DNA of 7,860 nt from assembly GCA_012727545.1 (NCBI GenBank), contig JAAYHA010000265.1, positions 1 through 7,860 on the forward strand, given 5' to 3'. The notes under the pieces are model-generated. The model had not been told where the DNA came from, did no database searches, and saw only the letters and a list, made by a program, of their open reading frames with translations. The translations under genes were made by a program, and so were the position numbers. The stretch is from Synergistaceae bacterium (GTDB lineage Bacteria > Synergistota > Synergistia > Synergistales > Synergistaceae). Within the stretch, counting starts at the first letter, position 1; every line of letters begins with the position of its first letter. Positions 1 through 7,040 of this stretch are shown in pieces.

Positions 1-1040
1 ATGCCGAACACACTACCCCCGAAGGCTCCGATCTTCAGCTCTGGCTCAGCAGAATGGTCAAAAACGGTTGTGGCGCATGTGTGATGGAAACATCTTCACA
101 CGCGATAGTGCAGGGAAGGATAGAAGGGGTCTCCTTTGACCGGGCAGGCTTTACGAATCTGACAGTAGACCACCTTGACTTCCACAATGACATGGAAACG
201 TACTTTATGGCTAAAAAGACCTTATTTGATAAATACATGCGAAATAACTGGATGGCTGCAGTAAACAGTGATGACAGCTATGGAAGGCGCCTCATAAACG
301 ACCTTGGCAGCAAGGCGATCAGTTATGGCACAACCGATAAGTATTCAAGATTCTTCGCTGAAGTCAAGGGAACATCGATCGAAGGCATGGATGTGGAAAT
401 AAGCACACCGGATTCAAAAATACCGGTTGCTTCAAGGCTTCCTTTGCTGGGTGAGTACAACATCATGAATGCTCTTCAGGCACTTTCAATATGCTGGTCA
501 TTGGGAGTCAGGGATAAGACTGCTATGGAGGGTCTGCTGTTAATGAAACAGGTCCCGGGAAGGCTTGAACGATACATAATATCAGGTTCAGGGACATGCG
601 TGATCGATTTTGCACACAGTCCGGACAGCCTTGAAAAAGTCCTTAAGACACTCAGAAGCGTCTGTAAAGGAAAACTCTTCGTAGTCTTTGGTGCCGGAGG
701 TGACAGAGATAAGACAAAACGGCCCATAATGGGAGAGATAGCATCCAAGCTGGCAGATTCTGTCATCATCACTTCGGATAACCCAAGGAGCGAAGATCCG
801 AAGGTCATAGTTTCTGAAATAGAAGAGGGAGCAAAAAAACACTCTTTTGAATACACTGTTATAGTCGACAGAAAAACGGCAATATTTGAAGGACTCAGCA
901 GGACAGGCCCCGATGACATCCTCCTGATATCTGGAAAGGGTCCGGAACCATACCAGATACTCAAGGACGGGCCGGTACCATTCCTTGATAAAAACGTCAT
1001 GCTCGAGTGGTGTGTGGAAAAGGGCAAAGAGGTGATCTGA
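1..1040 (+). CDS. murE: UDP-MurNAc-tripeptide ligase MurE, 5' partial
   Basis: Cytoplasmic ATP-dependent Mur ligase that adds the third stem-peptide residue to UDP-MurNAc-L-Ala-D-Glu. The reading frame is open from base 3, before any start codon, so the gene begins upstream. About 345 codons are visible, against a usual 480-500. The missing N-terminal part includes the UDP-binding domain and the ATP P-loop. Visible MurE landmarks are TTPEGSD (bases 12-32), METSSH, the HLDFH motif (171-185), the lysine expected to be carbamylated (codon 213, in YFMAKKTLF), DNPRSEDP (777-800) and GKGPEPYQ (933-956). Family knowledge links DNPR plus the downstream Glu to meso-diaminopimelate rather than L-Lys; that specificity is inferred. 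The ATG at 54 is an internal methionine, not a start. The TGA at 1038-1040 shares its last base with the murF start. Identity is secure. Confidence 0.96.
   Translation, partial: AEHTTPEGSDLQLWLSRMVKNGCGACVMETSSHAIVQGRIEGVSFDRAGFTNLTVDHLDFHNDMETYFMAKKTLFDKYMRNNWMAAVNSDDSYGRRLINDLGSKAISYGTTDKYSRFFAEVKGTSIEGMDVEISTPDSKIPVASRLPLLGEYNIMNALQALSICWSLGVRDKTAMEGLLLMKQVPGRLERYIISGSGTCVIDFAHSPDSLEKVLKTLRSVCKGKLFVVFGAGGDRDKTKRPIMGEIASKLADSVIITSDNPRSEDPKVIVSEIEEGAKKHSFEYTVIVDRKTAIFEGLSRTGPDDILLISGKGPEPYQILKDGPVPFLDKNVMLEWCVEKGKEVI
1026..1037 (+). promoter_or_regulatory. Shine-Dalgarno site of murF
   Basis: AAAGAGGTGATC matches the ideal complement of the 16S rRNA 3' end (AAGGAGGTGATC) at 11 of 12 bases. 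Its GAGG core ends 7 bases before the ATG at 1040. It lies inside the last murE codons and decides the murF start in favour of 1040 over the in-frame ATG at 1007, which has no such site at a fitting distance. Confidence 0.8.
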
Positions 1041-2434
1041 TGTCACAATTCATGGTTTCAGATGCTGCTTTATGGTCCGGCGGAAGACATTACGGGCCTG
1101 ATATCCAGCTGTGCCGTTTGTGGAAGAACGACAGCAGAGACGTAGGTCCGGGAGATGCGTTTGTTGCATTGAAGGGTGAGAATACAGACGGGCATAATTT
1201 TGTGCACAAAGCAGTAGAAAGAGGGGCAAAACTTCTGCTTGTAAATTCAGATAAGATAGAAGAACTCATGCTTCTGGAACCCGAATATGCAGGGATAGCT
1301 GTCATTGCAGTTCCCGACACTGAAAAAGCACTTGCAGAGATAGCCTGTGAGTATCTAAAAGTGCAGGCACCCAAAGTAATTGGAATAACCGGAAGCGTGG
1401 GAAAAACGACGACCAGGGAGCTGACAATGAGCCTTCTGCAGCCAGGCAAAAAGGTGCACAGCGCCATCAGAAGCTTTAACACCGTTATTGGGTGCAGCCT
1501 GACGATACTCGCTATGCCAGAGGGTACGGAGATATTGATCCTTGAGTTCGGAACGAACCATTTTGGAGAGATAAGGGAGATGGTATCACTCTTTCCTCCA
1601 CACCTGGCAATTATTACCGAGGTCGCTCCCGCACACCTGGAAGGCTTTAAGGATATAGAGGGAGTCCTTAGTGCGAAAATGGAGATATGCGGCTCAGAAA
1701 ACCTTGAAATGATAATATATAACTCAGACAATCAACTTCTAAAAAAAGAATTGTCTTATAATTATAATAACATTGTAAAAATAGGGGTTGGAAGAAAAGA
1801 AGAGGGTGGACTAAAGATCCTTGATTCTGTTGTTTCGCTGACAGGGGAAGGGGCTAATCTGATTTCTTCCTATGGTCTTGATGGAATACGCTTTGAATTT
1901 AAGACCGGACTTTTCGGTTCACAGCATTCTTATAACGTAGGTTTTGCCTTCATGGCGGCACGGAGTTTTGGAGTAAAAATATCTGAAGCAACAGAAATAC
2001 TTTTAAAGTTCATTCCAATATCTGGTAGAGGTATTTGTAAAAAACTGCCCCAAAATCAATGGGTAATAGATGAGGCATACAATGCCAATCCCCGCTCAAT
2101 GGTGGCGGCGATCGAAAACACCATAAAAGTGGCAGAAAACTCAGGGTTGACAGCATACGCGGTACTTGGCGGGATGAGAGAACTTGGAGGGGCTTCGGCA
2201 CACTGGCACCGGGAAATACTTAGCTCGCTTACAGCTTTCGGTAAGGTCATTCTTTTGGGAGAGGAATGGTTTGACTCAACGATAGAAATGCCGGCCAATG
2301 CACAAAGATACAGATTTTTCGAAGAGATAACAGGCCTTACCAGGACCGTATCCTTTCCTGATTCCGTGGTTTTGATAAAGGGTTCAAACTCATACGGACT
2401 AAAGAGGCTTGTGGCACTTTTAACGGAGGGTTAA
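1040..2434 (+). CDS. murF: UDP-MurNAc-tripeptide:D-Ala-D-Ala ligase MurF
   Basis: Cytoplasmic ATP-dependent ligase that adds D-Ala-D-Ala to UDP-MurNAc-tripeptide, completing the pentapeptide precursor. From ATG 1040 it has 464 residues, a normal length. An N-terminal UDP-substrate domain carries GDAFVALKGENTDGH. The central ATPase domain has P-loop GSVGKTTT (118-125, Lys122) and EFGTNHFGEI from residue 169, followed by ITEVAPAHLEGF. The C-terminal domain has DEAYNANPRSM (from 344) and KGSNSYGLKR near the end. The start was chosen for its strong Shine-Dalgarno site and the one-base TGATG overlap with murE. Several positions are unusual for MurF: EFGTNH where ExGMNH-like sequence is common, and GGMRELG (377-383) where GDMxELG is common. 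A short A/T-rich patch lies near 1735-1790. Identity is secure because YNANP and gene order agree. Confidence 0.95.
   Translation: MSQFMVSDAALWSGGRHYGPDIQLCRLWKNDSRDVGPGDAFVALKGENTDGHNFVHKAVERGAKLLLVNSDKIEELMLLEPEYAGIAVIAVPDTEKALAEIACEYLKVQAPKVIGITGSVGKTTTRELTMSLLQPGKKVHSAIRSFNTVIGCSLTILAMPEGTEILILEFGTNHFGEIREMVSLFPPHLAIITEVAPAHLEGFKDIEGVLSAKMEICGSENLEMIIYNSDNQLLKKELSYNYNNIVKIGVGRKEEGGLKILDSVVSLTGEGANLISSYGLDGIRFEFKTGLFGSQHSYNVGFAFMAARSFGVKISEATEILLKFIPISGRGICKKLPQNQWVIDEAYNANPRSMVAAIENTIKVAENSGLTAYAVLGGMRELGGASAHWHREILSSLTAFGKVILLGEEWFDSTIEMPANAQRYRFFEEITGLTRTVSFPDSVVLIKGSNSYGLKRLVALLTEG
2425..2430 (+). promoter_or_regulatory. Shine-Dalgarno site of mraY
   Basis: GGAGGG lies 5 bases before the ATG at 2436 and inside the last codons of murF. 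With a one-base gap between the murF stop and the mraY start, this suggests coupled translation. Confidence 0.75.
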
Positions 2435-2435
2435 T

Positions 2436-3401
2436 ATGTACACTGAATTTGTAATGGTCCTTACATTATCTCTTTTTGCTGAAATATTTTTTCAGCAGCT
2501 GTGGATAAAGAAAATGCACGGATTAAAAATAGAGCAGGTAACAAAGCTCTATGGTCCGTCATGGCATGAAAAGACCAAAACCGGCACTCCGACAATGGGC
2601 GGTATAATCTTTATCCCGGTTTTCCTTGCTTCTATATATGGAGGTTCGTTCCTGAACCCATTCACGGAGATAGGCACACTTTCTAAAATAGCGCTCTATC
2701 CTGTTCTTGCGGCAGCGGTAGGTTTCTGGGACGACTGGATCAAATATTCCAAAAGGTCAAGCGACGGCCTCAAAAGCATGGAAAAGCTTTTCCTTCAGAT
2801 AATAGTGACTGTTCCATGGGCTTTGTGGGTAACTCCCGGACCAATGACGATTTTTCCGACGATCCTTATACCCCGGTATGTGGGTATCGGATTGATCACC
2901 TTTGCCGGTGTAGGACTTCAGAACGCGGTCAACGTAACTGACGGACTTGACGGACTTGCTGCAGGGTCCGTGCTCATCTCGCTTCTGGGAGCACTTTCTT
3001 TTCTCGGAGCCGAACCCTCTGTGATCATTTCTATCGGTTCTGCTGCCGGAATTTGTTTAGGTTTTTTATGGCATAATTCCTATCCTGCGAGTGTCTTTAT
3101 GGGTGATGTAGGGGCGCATTTTTTTGCAGGCCTGCTCCTTTCCCTCTGCATCGTATCGGGGGCTTTTCTTTTTATTATTCCCATTGCTTTCATATTCGGA
3201 CTGGAAATAATTTCTGTCGCGATCCAGATAATCTCAATAAGATGCTTCAACAAAAAAATATTCCTAATGAGTCCTGTCCATCATCATTTTGAAATGCTTG
3301 GATGGAAAGAGACCCAGATAGTCACACGTTTCTGGATAGTACATGCGGCAGGCATGCTTATTTTGATGTCGCTGTTGTTTTTATTGATATTTCTGGTATA
3401 A
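2436..3401 (+). CDS. mraY: phospho-MurNAc-pentapeptide transferase MraY
   Basis: Integral inner-membrane enzyme that transfers phospho-MurNAc-pentapeptide from UDP to undecaprenyl phosphate, forming lipid I, the first membrane-bound step. Its 321 residues are at the short end of the normal range. The sequence is strongly hydrophobic, in about ten segments. Family motifs in order are HEKTKTGTPTMGG (about 44-56), the metal-binding Asp pair DD at 99-100, NVTDGLDGL from Asn166, FMGDVG with Asp224 (counterpart of the catalytic-loop aspartate) and the HHHF motif (His282-284) followed by GWKETQIVTRFWI. The loop after Asp224 reads GAHFFAG where many homologues have GSLALGG; the essential residues are kept. 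Substrate arrives from the upstream MurE/MurF steps and the product goes to MurG downstream. A 46-base gap follows. Confidence 0.96.
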   Translation: MYTEFVMVLTLSLFAEIFFQQLWIKKMHGLKIEQVTKLYGPSWHEKTKTGTPTMGGIIFIPVFLASIYGGSFLNPFTEIGTLSKIALYPVLAAAVGFWDDWIKYSKRSSDGLKSMEKLFLQIIVTVPWALWVTPGPMTIFPTILIPRYVGIGLITFAGVGLQNAVNVTDGLDGLAAGSVLISLLGALSFLGAEPSVIISIGSAAGICLGFLWHNSYPASVFMGDVGAHFFAGLLLSLCIVSGAFLFIIPIAFIFGLEIISVAIQIISIRCFNKKIFLMSPVHHHFEMLGWKETQIVTRFWIVHAAGMLILMSLLFLLIFLV

Positions 3402-3402
3402 A
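3375..3402 (+). promoter_or_regulatory. possible internal promoter at mraY-murD junction
   Basis: An extended -10 box, TG-G-TATAAA (3394-3402), lies 16 bases after a poor -35 (TTGTTT, 3375-3380; three of six consensus bases). It overlaps the last mraY codons and the TAA stop, ahead of the only sizeable gap in the cluster. It could give extra transcription of murD-ftsW-murG-murC. It may equally be chance, because the bases also encode the mraY C-terminus in an A/T-rich spot. Confidence 0.2.
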
Positions 3403-3434
3403 TACTAGTTTGACGTATAGCGAATTTGTTCAGT

Positions 3435-3440
3435 TGGAGG
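3435..3440 (+). promoter_or_regulatory. Shine-Dalgarno site of murD
   Basis: TGGAGG sits 7 bases before the ATG at 3448, in the 46-base mraY-murD gap. Unlike murF and mraY, murD has its own intergenic ribosome site and does not depend on overlap with the preceding gene. Apart from this site and the stop-overlapping -10-like box, the gap (3402-3447) holds nothing I can identify. Confidence 0.7.
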
Positions 3441-3447
3441 CTTTAAT

Positions 3448-4818
3448 ATGGAAAAGGATACTACATATAAGGGCAAAAGGATCTCTGTGATCGGTGCCGG
3501 TGTAAGTGGCAGATCACTGGCTGAACTTGCCAGAAAACTGGGAGCTGAAGTTTTCGTTTCCGACCTCAAAAAGATCGATGAAGAGACTGTAAAAGCGTTT
3601 AAAGCTATGGAAATTGATTGGGAAGAGGAAGGGAACACAGAGAAAGTTCTCGCCTGTGATGAGATCATCCTCAGTTCAGGAGTATCGCAGGATATTCCTA
3701 TTTTAGCGCTGGCAGCTTCCCAAAAAATTCCTGTTACTGGCGAGCTGGATTTTGTTTACCCGTACATGACGGGCAAAATAATTGCTGTAACAGGAAGCAA
3801 TGGAAAGACAACGACAGCCTCAATGACGGGGTTTCTTCTGGAGAGAGCCGGAGCTGTTTCTATGACAGGCGGCAACATCGGAAACCCTGCAGCAAATGCG
3901 GCTTACGAAAAGAATGACTTTCTGGTGCTTGAGCTGAGCAGTTTCCAATTGAACAGGATAAATAAATTTAAATGCGATATAGCCGTCGTTACCAACCTTG
4001 CACCTGATCATATCGACTGGCACGGTTCTTATGAAAAATATGTGGAAGCAAAGGCTAATGTTATACGGTCCCTTGCCCCTAACGGACGTGCTATCTACCA
4101 GGAGAGGGATTCAAAAGCACTCGATGTTCCCGAGGGCGTGGGATACCCGCTGAGCTGGGGAGAGCCGGACGACAGCAGAAAAGGGATATATCTTGACAGG
4201 AAAAGTACCGCTGCCTTCATATGCGTTAATGAAGGAGAGAAGCCGATCAGGCTATTTGGTTTCGATGCAGTGAAACTGCTGGGATCCCATAACATAGAAA
4301 ACGCTGCCATGGCAACGGCTGCACTTTTGCTGCTGGGTCATGGACCCGCAGACCCAACAGTGATATCAGAATACGAGCCTCCGAAACATCGCTGCGCTTT
4401 TGCCGGGGCCATCAAAGGGATCACCTTTGTTGACGATTCAAAAGGAACTAACGTAGCAGCTACAGTGACAGCGATGAGTTCCCTGGAAGGCAGTAAAGTG
4501 ATAATCCTGGGAGGGCAGGGCAAAGGCGAAGATTATGCGCCCCTTGCTGAAGCGGTTTCCAAATATGCAAAAAGCGCGGTCCTGTTAGGCGCAGAGAAGG
4601 AAAAGATAGCAATGGCACTAAACGCGGCAGGATACATGAGTTATACCATAGTGTCCACTATGGAAGAGGCGGTAGAAAAGGCTTACTCCAATGCAGTTCC
4701 GGGAGACACAGTGCTGTTGTCGCCCGCATGCACCAGTTGGGACATGTATCCAAACTACGGTGCAAGGGGAGACCATTTCTGTCAGCTGGTGAAAAGGATA
4801 ACGGAGAGAGATTCTTAG
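3448..4818 (+). CDS. murD: UDP-MurNAc-L-Ala:D-Glu ligase MurD
   Basis: Cytoplasmic ATP-dependent ligase that adds D-glutamate to UDP-MurNAc-L-alanine. It has 456 residues, normal for MurD. A Rossmann-like N-terminal domain opens with SVIGAGVSGRSLAELARKLG. The ATPase domain has P-loop GSNGKTTT (116-123, Lys120), GGNIGNPA, LELSSFQL and NLAPDHIDWHGSYEKY, then Lys202 in EAKANV, at the place of the carbamylated lysine of the family. The C-terminal domain has the KHR motif (His314-Arg315), DDSKGTN (from Asp329), GGQGKGEDY and SPACTSWDMYPNYGARG. The family commonly reads NDSKATN, so the DDSKGTN form is a mild variant. Arginine codons are AGA/AGG in 12 of 15 cases by hand count. The start is ATG 3448 with TGGAGG upstream. 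The stop TAG is 3 bases from the ftsW start. Confidence 0.97.
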   Translation: MEKDTTYKGKRISVIGAGVSGRSLAELARKLGAEVFVSDLKKIDEETVKAFKAMEIDWEEEGNTEKVLACDEIILSSGVSQDIPILALAASQKIPVTGELDFVYPYMTGKIIAVTGSNGKTTTASMTGFLLERAGAVSMTGGNIGNPAANAAYEKNDFLVLELSSFQLNRINKFKCDIAVVTNLAPDHIDWHGSYEKYVEAKANVIRSLAPNGRAIYQERDSKALDVPEGVGYPLSWGEPDDSRKGIYLDRKSTAAFICVNEGEKPIRLFGFDAVKLLGSHNIENAAMATAALLLLGHGPADPTVISEYEPPKHRCAFAGAIKGITFVDDSKGTNVAATVTAMSSLEGSKVIILGGQGKGEDYAPLAEAVSKYAKSAVLLGAEKEKIAMALNAAGYMSYTIVSTMEEAVEKAYSNAVPGDTVLLSPACTSWDMYPNYGARGDHFCQLVKRITERDS

Positions 4819-4821
4819 GGA

Positions 4822-5952
4822 ATGAACGGGATGGAAGAAGTTCGGGAGAATAAAAGGAAGTTCAGGATCAACCCCTTTATCTGGGTCATCCCCCTGATTT
4901 TGAGTGGGGTAGGGATCCTTATGATAACTTCGACAACAAGCCCGAATTCTTTTACCCTTACAGGGACCCCATTTCAGATGGGGATAAAACAGGCACAATG
5001 GCTACTTATCGCGCTCATTGGGATGTTTGTGGTCTTTGCCATACCTCTGCGGGTTTGGTACAAATTGAGCGCCCCCATACTGATACTGACATGGACTATG
5101 TGCTGGTTGCCCCTTATTCCGGGGGTAGGTATGAACGTAGGAGGGGCAAGCCGCTGGATAGATGTACCCGGATCATCTGTTTCGATCCAGCCGGGAGAAC
5201 TGCTTTGTCTTGCGATCGCACTGCATCTGGCCAAGCTGCTCTCAAGGTGGGACAAAGATCCCGGAAAGGCGTTTTTATCAACGATAATACTTGTGGTGAC
5301 AGCTGCCGTTCCGCTTTCACTGCAGCCTGACCTGGGAACGATAATATTGATATTTTTGGTCTCCATGGGGATGTATGTGGAAAGGATAGGATGGAAGTGG
5401 CCTGTTATCGCAGGTGGACTTCTTGCCGGATGTATTTTCCCCTTGCTGATATTTTTTGAGCCTTACAGGATGAGAAGAGTTTCGGCATTCCTGGACCCAT
5501 GGAGCGATCCGCTTGATAAAGGATTTCAGGCCATACAGGGACTCATTGCATTTTCCAATGGAGGATTTTGGGGCGCCGGGTTGGGGCATGGTTTTCAGAA
5601 ACTCAACTATCTCCCTGCGGCATACACGGATTTTATTTATGCTGCGATCGGTGAAGAGCTTGGCCTTATTGGCACTGTGGGAATTATCGGACTTTTCGCT
5701 TTCTGGGTGAGCCAGACGAAAATGATCTACTACAGGGTCCCTGACGGCTTCAAGTCTTCGTTAACATGGGGAGTCACTCTCACAGTTGTGATCCCGCTTG
5801 TAATAAACGTGGCAGGAGTGACAAAACTCATTCCTTTGACAGGCATGCCGCTTCCGTTTATCAGTTATGGCGGCACTTCACTTTTGACCATGTGGTCCAG
5901 GATAGGAATAATGCTTCGCCTGGAAAAAGAGAGTTATCTTGGAAAGGGATAG
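4822..5952 (+). CDS. ftsW: SEDS peptidoglycan glycosyltransferase FtsW
   Basis: Polytopic inner-membrane protein of the SEDS family. It polymerises lipid II into glycan strands at the division septum with a class B PBP partner (not in the window). It has 376 residues, normal for FtsW, and about ten hydrophobic segments, the first near residues 20-39. Motifs in order are GASRWIDV, QPGE (123-126), QPDLGT (168-173), FLDPW...GFQAIQGLIAFSNGG, LPAAYTDFI with Asp270 at the position of the catalytic aspartate of SEDS proteins, EELGLIG and LPFISYGGTSLL. FtsW rather than RodA or SpoVE is inferred from its place between murD and murG. The start is uncertain. ATG 4822 has only a distant GGAGAGAG (4803-4810), while in-frame ATG 4831 has AGGGA (4817-4821) 9 bases upstream and would give 373 residues. 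QPGE differs from the usual QPSE/QPAE. Confidence 0.93.
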   Translation: MNGMEEVRENKRKFRINPFIWVIPLILSGVGILMITSTTSPNSFTLTGTPFQMGIKQAQWLLIALIGMFVVFAIPLRVWYKLSAPILILTWTMCWLPLIPGVGMNVGGASRWIDVPGSSVSIQPGELLCLAIALHLAKLLSRWDKDPGKAFLSTIILVVTAAVPLSLQPDLGTIILIFLVSMGMYVERIGWKWPVIAGGLLAGCIFPLLIFFEPYRMRRVSAFLDPWSDPLDKGFQAIQGLIAFSNGGFWGAGLGHGFQKLNYLPAAYTDFIYAAIGEELGLIGTVGIIGLFAFWVSQTKMIYYRVPDGFKSSLTWGVTLTVVIPLVINVAGVTKLIPLTGMPLPFISYGGTSLLTMWSRIGIMLRLEKESYLGKG

Positions 5953-5955
5953 GCC

Positions 5956-7026
5956 ATGACTGCCAGATTGCTTCTTGTAGCTGGAGGGACAGGCGGCCAT
6001 GTATGGCCTGCAATATCTTTCGGCCAATGGATCGTTAAAAACAAGCCCGAGGTATCTGTATCATATATTTGCGGGAGTCGTCCCCTGGAGCTTGAAATAT
6101 ATAGTTCTGCAGGCATAGAGCCATTTAAGCTTCAGATCGAAGGTTCACCCTTTTCAGGGCAAGGTTTGGACAAGGTCAAAAGAACATATAGCCAGTTTTC
6201 TGCACTAAAAGGATCAGTAAGCTTCCTTCGATTTTCGGCTCCTGACTGTGTCCTCCTCTTTGGAGGGTATGTTTCCTTTCCGATGCTTATGGCATGCAAG
6301 ATACTAAGGATACCGTTTGCAGTACACGAACAGAATGCTTATGCGGGGAAAGTCTCGAGGATAGCATCAAAGATGGGAGCAGAAATTTTTACAGGATGGC
6401 GTGAATGCATGCCTCTGCAGTCTTCAAAATACACAAGAATAGGAGTGCCGGTAAGGGAATTTCCTAAAGTGTCACCAAAGGATGCATGGGAGGAACTAGG
6501 GTTGCCCGGAGAGCTTCCGAAGGGACCAAGGCTTCTTGTTTTTTCCGGCTCACTTGGAAGCGCATCGATAAAGGATCTTGTAATGGAGGTATCCCCAGGA
6601 GAAGATTTTAGGGACTGGACATTTATTCTTCCGGCTATCTCCGAAAAAGTTGAGAAAGTAAAAGAGAATGTCTTTCTGCTGCCTAAGGTCTGGAAGACAG
6701 AACTGCTTTACAGCCTGGCAGACATGGCGACTGTCAGGGGCGGAGGATCCACTCTGACAGAGGTCTCAGTACTTGGGATACCATCTCTTGTGATACCATG
6801 GGAGGGTGCCGCCGACAATCATCAATATCACAACGCGGTCTCCTTTTCCTCAGAAAACAGAGCGATAATATGGGACGGCAGGGGAACAGGCGAAGATTTT
6901 GCCAAAAGCCTGATGAGACTGTATGATATCCATTTGGATAAAGACAAAAACGAGCAAGGAAAACAGTATAATAGCGCAGGGCAGATATGCCATGACTTAT
7001 GGCTTGCGCTTTCTTCCTGTTATTGA
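5956..7026 (+). CDS. murG: lipid II synthase MurG (GlcNAc transferase)
   Basis: Peripheral inner-membrane glycosyltransferase (GT-B fold) that transfers GlcNAc from UDP-GlcNAc to lipid I, forming lipid II. It has 356 residues, the usual size. The N-terminal domain has GGTGGH (10-15) followed by VWPA, then GGYVSFP and HEQN (124-127). The C-terminal UDP-GlcNAc domain has RGGGSTLTE with Glu269, and HQYHNA from His289. Glu269 corresponds to the conserved uridine/sugar-contact region of E. coli MurG. The inter-domain donor loop reads SGSLGS (197-202) where the family typically has GGSQGA, and RGGGS replaces the usual RAGA. The protein therefore looks like a divergent but intact MurG. The start ATG 5956 follows the ftsW stop by 3 bases, with AAGGGA (5944-5949) upstream. 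Identity is supported by motifs and by its position between ftsW and murC. Confidence 0.94.
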   Translation: MTARLLLVAGGTGGHVWPAISFGQWIVKNKPEVSVSYICGSRPLELEIYSSAGIEPFKLQIEGSPFSGQGLDKVKRTYSQFSALKGSVSFLRFSAPDCVLLFGGYVSFPMLMACKILRIPFAVHEQNAYAGKVSRIASKMGAEIFTGWRECMPLQSSKYTRIGVPVREFPKVSPKDAWEELGLPGELPKGPRLLVFSGSLGSASIKDLVMEVSPGEDFRDWTFILPAISEKVEKVKENVFLLPKVWKTELLYSLADMATVRGGGSTLTEVSVLGIPSLVIPWEGAADNHQYHNAVSFSSENRAIIWDGRGTGEDFAKSLMRLYDIHLDKDKNEQGKQYNSAGQICHDLWLALSSCY

Positions 7027-7034
7027 AAGGAGAG
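7026..7034 (+). promoter_or_regulatory. Shine-Dalgarno site setting the murC TTG start
   Basis: AAAGGAGAG begins at the last base of the murG stop. Its AGGAG core (7028-7032) lies 8 bases before TTG 7041, an ideal distance, and 17 bases before the next candidate start, GTG 7050. The space between holds a run of eight T (7035-7042) whose last two bases belong to the start codon. Confidence 0.75.
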
Positions 7035-7040
7035 TTTTTT

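Noticed and set aside
54..56. ATG 54 as the murE start
   Set aside because: The MurE frame is open back to base 3 with conserved TTPE sequence before 54, so this is an internal Met of a gene cut by the window edge.
1007..1009. ATG 1007 as the murF start
   Set aside because: It would add 11 residues overlapping murE and lacks a well-placed Shine-Dalgarno site; ATG 1040 has a near-perfect one.
476..1731. Long minus-strand open frames opposite murE and murF (up to 213 codons, 1090-1731)
   Set aside because: They lie entirely opposite well-supported genes, show no recognisable motif, and read like complements of the coding strand, with runs of Ser and Pro.
3410..3415. TTGACG as a -35 box for murD
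   Set aside because: No -10-like hexamer lies 15-19 bases downstream; the nearest A/T-rich stretch (TTAATA, 3444) is too far and abuts the start codon.
3302..3490. Small + frame across the mraY-murD junction
   Set aside because: It is an out-of-frame reading of the mraY end and murD start, with no family motif and no ribosome site.
4998..5330. Small + frame inside ftsW (110 codons)
   Set aside because: It overlaps ftsW in another frame, has no ribosome site or recognisable motif, and the ftsW frame has clear SEDS motifs here.
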